From: Atopsyche davidsoni
Lineage: Eukaryota; Arthropoda; Insecta; Trichoptera; Hydrobiosidae
Assembly (NCBI GenBank): GCA_022113835.1
Contig: JAILWY010000009.1
Span: 12,562,001-12,626,000, forward strand
Length of the DNA stretch: 64,000 nt
Direction: 5' to 3'
Numbering within the stretch: position 1 is the first letter of the stretch; each line of letters starts with the position of its first letter. The notes under the pieces are model-generated. The model searched no databases and was not told the origin of the DNA. It was given only the letters and a program-made list of their open reading frames with translations. Made by a program: the position numbers and the translations under genes. Positions 23,901-35,832 of the stretch are shown piece by piece.

Positions 23901-26900
23901 CAACATCAGGAAGCTCCAGTGGGTCTTCTTCTTCTTCTTCCTCATCATCTGACTCTAGTGATAGTGAAGAAGAAGGAGGAGAGAAACGTGATGCTGGAGC
24001 CATAGCCGAAGAACCAAAACCTCCAGGACATACTGATGATACTGAAGAAGTTGAGAAGAAACCTGTTATTGAGGTATTTATTGATTATGAAAATAGATTT
24101 AAATTATGCTTTCCCTTATATTACAAGTACTAAGTTAATTTTTACACATTGTTTTATAGAAACCGGCCATTGTAATAGATGCAGAAGATGTAGACTCAGC
24201 ACCAGAAGATGGACAAAAAGAAGAAGACAAAGGAAATGGCAAAGATGTGGAAAAAGATAGTCCTGAAAAGATGGATGAAGATCAAAATGATGAGGCTAGT
24301 AAAGATGAAGATCCTGAGAAGAAAGAGCCTATTGCAATGCACAAAACTACTTCCATATTCTTAAGAAATTTATCACCAACTATAACCAAGGCTGAAGTTG
24401 AAGCAGTAAGTGCAATTCTTATTTTATAAACAGCATTTTTCTTGTTTGTTTTATAAAAAAATGCCAATGCAATATCTTGAATGATTCTTTTAGATGTGTA
24501 AGCGCTATGGTGGTTTTCTCCGAGTTGCCCTCGCTGATCCTCTCCCTGAGCGACGTTGGTTCCGACGCGGTTGGGTGACTTTCCGGCGTGAAGTCAACAT
24601 CAAGGAAATCTGCTGGAACCTTAACAATATTCGGGTAAGTATTTAAAAATAGTCTTGATATATAGTTGGCTCCTTATACATAACTGAGTATTTGATTTTT
24701 TTAAATTTTAGTTACGAGATTGTGAATTAGGTGCCATAGTAAATCGTGATCTTTCACGCCGAATCCGTCCCATCAGTGGCATCACCCTCCATCGTCAGAT
24801 TGTGCGTGCCGACGCCCGTCTGGCTGCTAAGCTTTGCCACCACTTGGACCACCGTGCTGGACTCTGGGGAGGAAAGCCAGATGACAATCCTGCTCAGGTA
24901 CTTATGCTAATCATGTTTGTATATGATTAGAATATATTTTCAGTTTTAATGAAATTTTGAACAGACTGGAATAGTACATAACAAACAAACCAATTTTATA
25001 TAAATAATTAACAATTTATATCTTTTGATCTTACTACATAGTTCGGGTTAGTATCTTCGAATCCTGTTCTTCACAATATCACAGAATATCTGATAGAAGA
25101 AGGCTCAGCAGAAGAAGAAGAACTGTTGGGCCTTAGTGCGGATACTGAAGGCGAGGCGGGAGCAGGAGCAGCGGAAGCGGGGGTGGGTGATACGGTAGAC
25201 CGCGATCCTCAGCTTACAGCTGTACTGGATCGCCTCATCCTGTACCTGAGGATTGTGCATTCAGTGGACTACTACAATCACTGCGAGTATCCCTATGAGG
25301 ATGAGATGCCCAACCGCTGTGGTATTATGCATGCCAGAGGTCCAGCTCCTGCTAATAAGGTTAGAAAAAATCAATATTATTTTATAATAAGTGTCTTGTT
25401 ATACTGTTGAAAAAGGTCAATAGATAAAAAAATCCAGGTAATCTATAGGGTCCAGGTATATTTTCAACATTCATTTCAAAATTAACGATTGACTTCAAAG
25501 TCATTGTGCATGATTTGTGTTGTCTTGAGACATTATGTTAAAAAAGATACTTATGGTTATAATAGCATAATTGTTTTGCAAAGTATATTTGCATCACTTT
25601 GAATTATCACTACTTACTTATTTGTTTTCCATTTAATCACTTCTGTATAAATAAAATCCTCTAGGTAGCTCCAAATGAATTGACTGATTACATTCGAGTA
25701 TTTGAGGGCAAGATGTCCGCCTTCCTGCAAGACACGCAGACACTGGAAGAGGACGAGTTGCTGAAACTTGGGACCAAAGACTCCCAGGGAGAGGTGGAGA
25801 AGTTTGTCCAGGCCAATACTCAGGAGTTGGCCAAAGACAAGTGGTTATGTCCCCTTAGTGGCAAGAAGTTCAAGGGACCCGATTTCATCAGAAAACACAT
25901 TTTCAACAAGCATGCCGAAAAGGTGAGTTAATTTTCATCATTCATTTACAAATTTGCCAGTCAGAAGATAGTAACTATCAGTGTACCAAAATAAATATGA
26001 TTATTTATAAAAAAAACATGTCTACGGGTATCCACTTCCTATATGTTTCTTTACAAAATAGTAAAGCAGACTTCTCTATTATTAGATTACATATAACTTC
26101 ATTCTAAATGTCACTGGTATGTATGAAAAGACATCCCTCGGAGTGTACTAAAATATTTTTTAGGTGGACGAAGTGAAAAAAGAAGTGGAGTATTTTAACA
26201 ACTACCTACGTGATGTGAAGCGTCCCCAGCTGTCTGAGCATCCAACCTCTGGACGCCGCCCTGAGCCAGCACATCAGCCGTCATCCTATGCTTCCAGGTT
26301 AGTTGAGTGTAATGATCATATCTCATCTACACAGTCAATCTGAGAACGATTTATTATTATTTTGTACAGTAAAAATAATAACAAACAAATTTGTGGTCAT
26401 TTTTAAACTTATTAGAAATATTATTTTTTAAATATTGTCACAACTAGAGACATTGTCGAATAAAAATCGATAAGAATAATGAATTTATACAAAAAAATTT
26501 AAAATATTTTTCATTAGTAAGATATAACAGGTTGTCAATTTTTAAACAAGTAATGTTAGTTAAGTAAGAAGTAACTTTAATGAATAGCTACGGTTCCAGT
26601 GGCTATGGCAGTTACGGCCGTGGCGGCTACGGTGGATACGCACATGCCCCTTATGGATACGCCCCCCCTGCCTATGCTCCCGCCCCGTACGCGCCGCCTC
26701 GACATGCTCGATCATTCGCCCGCGGAAGGTAAGAATTGCTTCTTTAAGAATATCGCTCTCTGTCACTATCTGTAAAGAAAATTGTCGCTTTCGTTATTTT
26801 TGTGTTTTAAATGCCTGTCTTTTTACATAGCTAATATAATAAATATAAAAATTATTCTGTCATAAGTAAAAACACAAATTACAAGGGAGTGTTAGAGTTC

Positions 26901-29133
26901 ACACAGTGCAGAGAGTTAAATGGGTCTTGTGGGTTTATAACCCTTATAGTTATCTGAAGAATCCTCCAAGACAATTGTAATATATGCACTTAGATTGATC
27001 ACCCGTCTTCCATAGTCAAAGTTGGTTATATATATATACTTTATTTCTTCATTTGATAAGTCTGCTATGAAATTAAATAAGTAGATGTTATAATTTATTT
27101 TTGCTATTGTCAATATGTTTAAAATTAATAATTTTGAGTTCAATTGCTGCTTTTGAATAGTGTCAAGTAATTGGAATCATTAACATTAATCAATAATTCA
27201 AATAAAAAAGTAAACTTGGTAATTTGAAATCAAGTAAGCCTTGACTTTTATATCATACTCTTAAAATAATATTACATAATGTTATCTGAGTAAAACTAGT
27301 GTCAATTTATTTTCACATTGTGTTTTTACTTATGACGGAAATATATATCTCAAGTATTTTTAGAACAGATAACTTCTTTGCATTATCAGGTAGCATTTTT
27401 GTTTGTGTCAGTAAAACGGCTACTATCATTCATGTTTCAATATTTTTCTTCTTCATTGATATTTAATCTATTTTCCATCTTATTGTTTTGCTACTCTCAT
27501 TTGGTGCACCTTTTGCATGCTTATAGTATTTATTATTGTTGCATATCTCTATCTTTCTTCATACTTTTGTGAATGACATAACTCAATATTTTGACGTTAA
27601 ATTGAACTGTTTGCATGAATTCTTTTACAAAATTCTCTATAAATTACATAATATAAATCAAATAAATAAATGTATTGCTATGTCATTCATTTTGTATCAG
27701 AAAGGTATTAAACTTTAGATTGATTCAACTAATTTTTATATCTCTTTTCTTAATTCTGTTGAATAGCCTTTCTGTTAAAATAACATACAACAGATAAACT
27801 ATTGAAATATTCATAATTTGAAGACATAGTTTCATTTAACAATGAATCTTCCCAAAGTCAACACCAAACTAAGCAGTTTTGAAGACATTGATGTAGCTCT
27901 AACATGAGATTAACTCTATTTAATACCTTAACATTTTTTTCGGCGAATATAAACCATGAGACATATTTCAGGGACACTATCGTGGACCGATCCAGGCCAG
28001 TGATAACGTACAATGACCTTGACCTCCCAGAGAATGGTGACCTTTTTTAATTATAAGATATCCTATTATATATATTTTTTTATCCAAGTCTTAATTTTAC
28101 GTATTGACTTTTAAACTACAATATGAATGTTATATTTGTAAAGGTGGTATCATTATTACCACGAATATTTTATATACTATCTTTACTGATTACTCAATAA
28201 ATTAAAGAAATAAATATAAATTTTACTAAGAGCATATTTTTTTCTTTCACCTTATACCTCTCTCCCTTCAATGTCTCTGGGAGGGAAGTTAATTAGAACA
28301 CAATATCTGGCATTTATCCAGCATTGGAGGATACTGGGACCATCTAAGCAAAAAATCAGAAATTTAAAAAAAAATTGAGAATTGCTTGCCAAAAGCATAT
28401 AAATAAAATATTACATATTTATAAAAGATTATGCTAGGTATCATACATTTAGCCTAATATTTTCTTGTCATTTTTAATATAGGTAATTTAAAAAAAAAAA
28501 TCTTATATAGTAAAATTCTGCTAGTTAATATAACTTTGTGTCAATATGTTAACACTCTTCACTCACCTGTCTTACTAACAGACTAAAGCATTGTCAAGGC
28601 TCAATCTATGTTATCGTTGCGTGCAAATTCCAGACTTAGCAGACAGCATAAGTTCGGTATACCAATCATCTGGTCCAGTAGTAAGACACAATATCTGTGG
28701 TTGCCAATCCTTATTTAAGACTTTCCACAGCTTATAAGTAACTTTAAAAAATACGCTCACATTAATATGACTAACAAGACAGCTTGTGATACTAATATTT
28801 AAGTTGTGAATATAGCTTATTAATTGATAAAACTTATCACAATGTCTTCCAGTGTAGAAGTATGATGTTTCGTGTAAAATGTAGCACGTTTATTGTCAAT
28901 GTTTGTTGAATTGTTATAATATTTGTAGGTTTATCTTAGTTTTGTGAGCACAGATGTTCTATTATAGCACGCAATTTTTGTTTAATGTGAGTAAATTGTT
29001 TCAAAGCTATTTTATCGTGGTGCATTTTGATGAGATATTTGAATTATTTTCAAGGGGTGGAGCTTCTGACTTCCGTCCGGTGATTCACTACCGAGACCTG
29101 GACGCACCGCGGGAGCCGGAAGAATTTGTTTAG
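20946..29133 (+). CDS. Ars2: Ars2 / SRRT (Serrate), cap-binding-complex partner, 942 aa
   Basis: Nuclear RNA effector that binds the cap-binding complex and routes capped transcripts to miRNA/siRNA processing, 3'-end formation or decay (family knowledge). Exons in phase: 20946-21094, 21547-21792, 22004-22192, 23068-23134, 23239-23425, 23505-23759, 23841-24073, 24160-24405, 24494-24634, 24712-24897, 25042-25359, 25665-25922, 26164-26297, 26588-26728, then 27972-28050 or 29055-29133. Visible parts: N-terminus [20 protein letters not shown] with an Arg/Gly-rich region and PAKRMRPDW; the Ars2 N-terminal domain from [13 protein letters not shown] (about 145-280); an acidic Ser-rich linker with KRKRSR; an RRM-like domain (about 502-590, [18 protein letters not shown]); a conserved middle with [17 protein letters not shown]; an atypical zinc finger (C801, H817, H822); a Tyr/Gly/Ala/Pro-rich segment; and an acidic C-terminus. 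Every junction keeps the frame and the order matches Drosophila Ars2. Confidence 0.96.
22746..22772 (+). other. Perfect 10-bp stem-loop in Ars2 intron 3
   Basis: TGCCTGAAGC and GCTTCAGGCA flank the 7-nt loop GCGCAAT. The stem is perfect and its surroundings are GC-richer than the rest of the intron. It is too short for a miRNA precursor on its own. Function unknown. Confidence 0.6.
27972..28050 (+). other. Ars2: Ars2 alternative terminal exon A
   Basis: Acceptor ATTTCAG at 27971 and phase identical to exon B. It encodes 25 codons plus TAA after the shared split Arg, ending [18 protein letters not shown]. The acidic end in Leu-Phe resembles the vertebrate ARS2 C-terminus (DLDAP followed by acidic residues and Phe, from memory). 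A poly(A) signal lies at 28196. Splicing on into exon B from a possible donor inside this exon would break the frame, so A and B are mutually exclusive. Confidence 0.75.
28196..28201 (+). terminator. Poly(A) signal after Ars2 exon A
   Basis: AATAAA about 145 bp after the TAA of exon A, with a second AATAAA at 28209-28214. It would end the short Ars2 transcript form. Confidence 0.45.
29055..29133 (+). other. Ars2: Ars2 alternative terminal exon B
   Basis: Acceptor TTTTCAAG at 29054. It encodes 25 codons plus TAG, ending [19 protein letters not shown]. This is the version closest to the Drosophila Ars2 C-terminus. It has exactly the same length (79 nt) and entry phase as exon A, and both share RPVI-x-Y-x-DLD-x-P, so the two look like a tandem exon duplication. 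Confidence 0.85.
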
Positions 29134-29444
29134 ACCAATAGAAGTCACCTTGCAAGGACATAGGACTTTTTTATTCTTAGTAACACGCTGCTCAATATTT
29201 TGTTAGCTTTTGATTAATTTCAATGAGCCTCTTCATATTGTATTAAGAACTTTTCTAATCTAGTTCAGTTATCTTCGTACATATTTTTTAATATCCTTTC
29301 AAATTTCCTGTGGGATATTCAGTCTTCTACAAACATTATTGTGTAATGTTTATTAGGTATATAACCATATAATTATATAACTGTTGGAATAACAATTTGT
29401 GATATATGTCAGTGTTCAATCTTCCATTATGTTATTTTATTTAA

Positions 29445-29450
29445 AATAAA
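29445..29450 (+). terminator. Poly(A) signal after Ars2 exon B
   Basis: AATAAA about 310 bp after the TAG of exon B; a further AATAAA lies near 29590. It marks the likely 3' end of the long Ars2 transcript. Confidence 0.5.
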
Positions 29451-30698
29451 ACTTTCTACAAAGCGTAAAATGGGAGTATTTATTTGTAACTTATTTCTTA
29501 TTTAGTACTTTCCAGTACCAATTTCAAATCAACTTAAAATATACTATAAATAAATATTTGATTACCCAGTTTTTGTATTGTATAATGCAATAAACTTTTT
29601 ATCCCAAGTAAAATAAAAATGTTTAAATGCTAACATGTTATCGTTACCTGTTCCATGGTCTTCTATTTTCTTTGATTACCGATTAATTGACATTTCGCAA
29701 GCCTGTTTGAAGTCTTTGTTTCAGACTTTTTTCTTTATTTGAGTATTTTAAGTATACTTTCCACATAAAAATTAAAATATAATTTTTCGCAGTATAATGA
29801 AAAATGTAAAATTAGTTAAGATTGCAATAAGTTTTTGATTATTGATAAATCTTTAAAAACTATCATTTTATAAATAGGGTTTCAAATGTCAGGTCAAATA
29901 ATACAACGATTTTCCTAAGATTACTTTATTGTCTTATAGGTAACAGAACCACACATTTTCGACACTTAAAAATAAAATTCAATAATTACTTTTCTATGAA
30001 AACAGTGAGCAACAAAATGAAGAACAGTGACTACAACTTCAAAACATTTAACTGTAACTTAATACACTCGTGTTAAATTCACAAATTACTTTTAAACCTA
30101 TAAATCAGTTCTATACTTGAGCACATATTAATTAGACTTTTAAATAACTACGTCAGGCTGAAGTTCTATTTATCTAGCTCAAATGCATGGATACACGATC
30201 GTAAACAATCTGTTAACTACGAAATTTGAAAACATGTACGTCATACGTTTTGATGTTAAAAGTATGTTTTTTTTATTATTATTAACTCAGTCACAATTGG
30301 TTGTAATCTACTATGAGGAAGAATGCATAAAAAGACAACAGCACCGGCAATGGAGTGAAACCTGTAAAATTTAGACTCACTTAAAGTGCTAATGTACCTG
30401 CAAGTTTTCACACTTGATTACGTTGAATTCATATAAAACCTCAGAGTGTAATGCACCTCCGTCAGGTATCTTTAGGTGTATTATACGAGCATTTTCAAAC
30501 AATAAAATGAAAAAACTACTGTCAAAAGGAAATCAAGCTCCCCTTGGTTTGTATTATAACAATATCTAAGGGTAGTAATAAAATAGATATTTTAAATTTT
30601 CCATTTGTGAACAAGTTCTTTTAAAAATTGTATTGTATACACAAATTAAATGAAATAACATATAGGTCTGAAGATTTTGACTTTTTATGAATAGTGTA
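29451..30698. other. Spacer between convergent genes
   Basis: AT-rich 3'-to-3' spacer between Ars2 (plus) and the LDLa gene (minus). No coding signal is seen beyond short random frames; it probably contains the distal 3' UTRs of both genes. Confidence 0.5.
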
Positions 30699-30704
30699 TT
30701 TATT
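30699..30704 (-). terminator. Poly(A) signal of the LDLa membrane protein gene
   Basis: AATAAA on the minus strand, about 290 bp past the stop at 30992. Plausible from spacing only. Confidence 0.35.
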
Positions 30705-30991
30705 TAAACTTTGTGTTTGTATCTTTGTTTTTACTTATTTCAATTACTTAGCGTAAACACAGCTCTAAAAATAATATGTGATAACATTACCCTGTCGAGG
30801 GATTTTCAAAGTGCACATTGGCAAATTATTTTGAACATAAAAGTTCATTTCATCCATAAATGGGTACATTTGTCTTATCAACAATACACCAAAGAAAACA
30901 GTGCCGAATGTCAGTCAAATGTATCAAATACAATTTGGTTAAATTTTATATACACCTTCAATATATCTTTATATACAAGTGATGGAAGACA

Positions 30992-33278
30992 TCATGAAGA
31001 AGTAACATTAGGGCAGCTGAGTTCATCTGATAAATCTCCACAGTTGTCCAGTCCGTTGCACAGCCATGACTTGGTAATGCAGCGGTTATTAGCACATTTA
31101 TATTCATTCTCCTGGCAATTGCCATCGCATCCCATTGGCTCGTCACTATTATCTTGGCAATCAGAAAACCCATCACAGAATCGTGAAGGATTTATACACT
31201 TTCCATTGTTGCATACAAATTTGTCACCGGGGCAGTCTAAAAAAAAAATAGATGTTTAATGTTTCACTACTTTATAATAATCTAACATCATAGTATGACT
31301 ATGCCGTTTTATATTAAATAAAGGACAGCTATATTCTGTTAATATCCTGTATGGTATTTTTATGGAAGTTCTGCAGTTTCCAATTTGATCATATAACATA
31401 CTAATGATTGTTATTGTGTTAAAAATAAAAATCATATATTTCATAAACTCAATTGATTGCATTTTTTTCACTTACCGTTAACACAGTGAAGCTCATCTGA
31501 TCCGTCCCAACAATCAGATATTCTATCACACCTTTTTGAGTTATCAATGCAGGATGTTGAATTTCCACACTGGAAATTTTTGGTAAGGTCACAATCTGAA
31601 AATATCAACAATCAAGCTTTGAATATTCTATTCAAAACGTTTATTGACACAAAAAGTAATCTAATAAAATATATGTATTGGTTGTAATAGATTTTATTGT
31701 TACTTGTGAGTATTGTTTTTCAGGGATTTATTTTTTAGTGATCGCAGCTTTTCAATAGTTGGTCATAACTATGTAAATCTTTATATAATTTAAGGATAAA
31801 AGCTTGTGTTTAAGTTGAGGGAAACTTACTGCAATCTGTTTCGTCAGAACGATCGTAGCAGTTCATGTGACCATCACAGCGCTTGACTTTAGGAATACAA
31901 AGTAAGTTTTTGCACCTCCATTCGTCTGGTTGGCAGAGTTCTTCCAATGGTTGTAAAACTTGGCAAATGTAAATTAAATTTTTACGATCTAATAAATGAC
32001 ACGCTTCCACTTCTAATGCACAGAGACCACCGCACCCTGTTGGAAGAAACTTAATCTTTATTAATTATTTGAACAATAGATGAAATTGGAAAAACTATTT
32101 TAAGATGAAATTGTTATACCTGTCGGATCTCGTTTATCTTCGATTGGCCTACACACAGGAATTCCATCTTCAGCTCCAGCCAAACACACATCTAATCCTT
32201 GTCTACATCCTTTACAATATTCATTAAATTGATTGATTGAAGATTTTTTAAGACTACTGTTTCCACCTAGAGCTATAATTTCAGTCTCATAATTTTTATT
32301 CTCACTAATTAATGTTCTATTTGCAGTGTCCGATGTTTCAGTGGGTGAATTCCCAGCGGAAAGTTCATTATTGTTCAACATGTTATTATCTAATAAAAAT
32401 GTACTGTTGGCATCTTCAGAATACATTAATTCTATAGGTGTCGTTTGTACAGTGTCGCTGTCTATACTTCTATTAAATATTAGCTTTGGAGGGGCATCAC
32501 TGAAATTTGTAAAGGACACCATATGATAGCTCGCAAAATGTCCAGAGAAATGAATGAGTAGCCCTCCTATAAGTATAAATATGACTAGAATAAAAATTAT
32601 CCACCCTATTTGAGTCTTATAGATTTTTCCAACTGTATTATCTTTGAGTGCCAGATTGAAAATCCAGCTGACTCCTCTGATGCCCCTTCTCTTGATCACT
32701 TTGCCTTCAGTTCCAGAGGGGGCCGTGTTGATAGTGTAAGTTGCAGCTCGGTTATCAGTCTCCACTTTTTTAGACACTGTAGGAATACTATTAGTTCTGG
32801 AGGACGCTTTGAAGAGTTCATAATCATTGAAATATATATTGGAGTGGCTGAATGACGTAGGCGGTGGTCGGGCTGATTTCTTTCTACCCAGAGAACAAGA
32901 GGAAGCTCCATTCAATACACCGTGAGAATTATTTTTGTGCCTGTAAATGGGAGTAGAGTGCACGCCCGGGGAAAAAAAATTGTGGAAGTAGAGCTTTTGT
33001 TGGAGTTCTATTTGTGCAAAATTGTTGACATTTTCAGTTTTATTCTTGTCTTTGGCCATGTATCTGATGACATCGGCTTGCTGCCTCATACTGGAGTTGC
33101 CTGCCTCGTGGCGTGGACGGTGGGGCAGAGTGTTTGTCGAGAACATAGTTTTCTTGGGTCTCTGTTTCTGACTGGCACATCGCCTGTGGTGGCCGAAGCC
33201 TGGAAGAACGGAGGGTGCTGCATTTAAGTTATTGACAAAAGCTGGAGTGTCAATTGATAATGAAATGCTTTGCGCCAT
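30992..33278 (-). CDS. Type II membrane protein with four LDL-receptor class A repeats, about 576 aa
   Basis: Exact role unknown; LDLa repeats are calcium-dependent ligand-binding modules. Exons: 33278-32120, 32036-31830, 31595-31476 and 31236-30992, all introns phase 1 with GT-AG ends. There is no N-terminal signal peptide. A basic cytosolic region of about 220 residues leads into one membrane segment (residues 224-244, [21 protein letters not shown] without its last residue). The extracellular part has several N-glycosylation sites, a Cys-rich stretch (about 354-421) and four LDLa repeats (421-455, 457-493, 497-533, 537-571), each with the C-D-x-x-x-D/N-C-x-D-x-S-D-E calcium cage. It ends PNVTSS. 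The layout recalls the stem of corin-type transmembrane serine proteases, but no protease domain follows and the last exon has a clean stop. It may be a receptor-like orphan or a truncated relative. It is convergent with Ars2. Confidence 0.85.
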
Positions 33279-35438
33279 TTCTCACTCGGCTAATGACACA
33301 TTTTTCAGGAAATTGTGTCATCAATCTTGGCAACCTGAAAAGTAATCATATATGTTTAAAATATCTAGCAATTGTCAACATGGTGTATTTTTGTAGTAAC
33401 TGATCTAAAGGTAGTCAGTATGTGTGGATATAAATTATATAACACTACAGTATTTAATCAAATTTTTCTGTATTATAGGCACCCTTGAACTAAAAGATGC
33501 GTCATTTTGGTAATAAAATAAAAAATTTCTAAGCTGTAATTGCTCCCTGATAACTTACAAGGGTCCGGTTAGTTCAATGGTGTGGAAAATTAGTGTAACG
33601 CAATATTTCGTCGCCGGCACACGCCTCGAGTATCCAAGCAATTAAAATAAATATAAATATTTAGTTTTTTTTTAAATGAATTATTTGAGCTTTGAACTGA
33701 AAACTATTTTTATTTAAACTTCCTTTGATCCGCAAAATTGGATTTGATTATTGAAAAAAATGATCGATTAACCGCTTGTCTAAAATATCGTCATGATGTA
33801 AATTATTTTTAACTGCATAAGATAGAAACTCGCCTTTACTTTGATCGCGTGCTCGGTCGTGACATGCTTGTATTTGATGTATCATGTCATAAATTATAAC
33901 AGAGATAGGTACCTCCACAAACTTATATATACCTTCCATATCAAACGTAGTTTTAAGGCAAGTGCTTTTTGCAGACCGAGTAATAACTTGAAAGGTGTCG
34001 AAAAATAATAAATCCTTATTTCTGGGCAGGTTACTAATTTCTAATAATTTTAATGAACTGTATGCTATTTTTCAAGAACGCTGAAAATTCCCTTGTATAG
34101 TGGTGTCTTCCACGTCTCGATGCTTGTTACATTTACATATTTACAAATTATTTGACTCTGACCTTTGGCATTGTGGGAAAAGAGTGGGCCGAGAAGCACT
34201 CGCTGCGCGTTTGTCTGTCTCAAAACCAAGAAAATACTTGTTTTGCTGTTATTTTTAAAATTCAATTTTTAAAGTCAGCAATAATATTAAAGTAGATTTT
34301 TAAGGAGGGGCTGTGATACTTTTTGACCTCTAGAATTGTCGGAAAATTGATTCACGTTCGCTCGTGTTTTTTTGTTCAATCGTTTTTATATTTCCTGACC
34401 CAATAAAAAATGATAACCATACATGTGTATCTATAATATTCCGTATACACGAAAGGTGATCAATATATCCTCAGATTTATTCAGAAGATTGCTTTAATCG
34501 CGTGTCCTTTTGATTCGATCGAATGTAGAGCTGAATAGATCAACGTTTTATTTTATACGACAAGCTGTCGGGGATCTAGACTTATGAGCTCGGGAAGTAC
34601 AAATAATATTTTAAAAATCAAGTAAACTAGACCAAATTTCCAAGATTTAAATTAACGAAATAAACTAAATATATTTTTATCAGGTATCTTGTAGTAATAA
34701 TTGCATTTAATCGCTTCAGGGGTAGTGCTGTGTTATAGGCACATTCACCAATATTTTTGTAATTTACACGTACAAAATATATTTAAATCCAAAACAGAAA
34801 AACACAAGTGAAATTACGTAATTATGCGTCCACCGTAGGGATGTTGTACATTTTAGATTTAAAACGTTGCTGGCAGTTTTTGTAGTTGCTCGTATTTTTC
34901 ATATCACATTTGTACAATATTTCAGAACACATTCGAGCGTTATTCGTGTGTACCTACATAATTCCGGTGTATCCGTTAAATAATCGTTTCCACATACATT
35001 TATCACCTGTGCTACCATTTTACAAAATTATGCAAAAAACGAATCAAGTGCTGTCATTAAAAATTCTAATGTCGTTGGTGTTATTGTTGTATTCGTGAGC
35101 AGCCGGTGCATTAAGGTCCGGGGTCTCCACTGCGCTGTGGACTGCAGTTTACAGTTCACACTGCTCGCACACGATAATGATCAAACTGTTGGGTGCATTA
35201 TGGCAGGCATCTGCACCTTCCCCCGCGCCAGGTGCGTGCCCGACAGCCCCCGAGGGTCAACAACTAACTGGCATTCCGCTCCGGCGCCCCCGCATACGTG
35301 GATTATTACAAATTTAAATTGTTGTATAAATAAATTTAAATTTAAAAAATCCAACGCATTTGATGAAATTTTAAGGCAATCGGCGATAGGCTTGTCTTTA
35401 TTTCAAGTGGGTTGCAGCAACTCAATTCTGAATACTAG

Positions 35439-35832
35439 TGTAGGGGTTAGTACCTAAATCGGAACACGTGTCTTATGGCCCATTCGATCCACGATAAGCG
35501 GTCAGTGAAACCGCGATAGCATTTCGTGTGAATCTTCCTGTAATAAGACACCCCCCGAGACTTGGGATTCTTCCTGTTAACGTTATCTACGAATGCGTCG
35601 GGACCTTATATAAGTGGCTTCCCCGCGCCTCTCGAGAGAGACCTCGCGGCATCGAAACAGTAACCACATATATTTCTATCCAGTGTAGTTATACTGAATA
35701 AATAACGAATACGCAAATTATTTCGCCAGCCTTCTGATTTCCAATCATACATCAATCCTGCAACCACCAACATCACATCACGACATCGGAGACCTACACA
35801 TCTAATCACCTTTCAGCGAAATTGGTGACAAC
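35439..35832 (+). mobile_element. LTR-retrotransposon-like fragment (possible solo LTR plus primer-binding site)
   Basis: The order fits a retroviral-type LTR and leader: a TGTAGGGG start (35439), TATA box TATATAAG (35607-35614), AATAAA (35697-35702) about 85 bp later, a CA-ending boundary near 35816, then TTGGTGACAAC (35822-35832), resembling a tRNA primer-binding site that begins TGG. No gag or pol frame follows and I cannot find a second copy, so boundaries are uncertain. A TATA-driven gene promoter is the alternative. Confidence 0.35.

Noticed and set aside
33566..33640. tRNA-like A-box (TTAGTTCAATGG)
   Set aside because: No matching B-box, no cloverleaf and no acceptor stem; not a tRNA gene.
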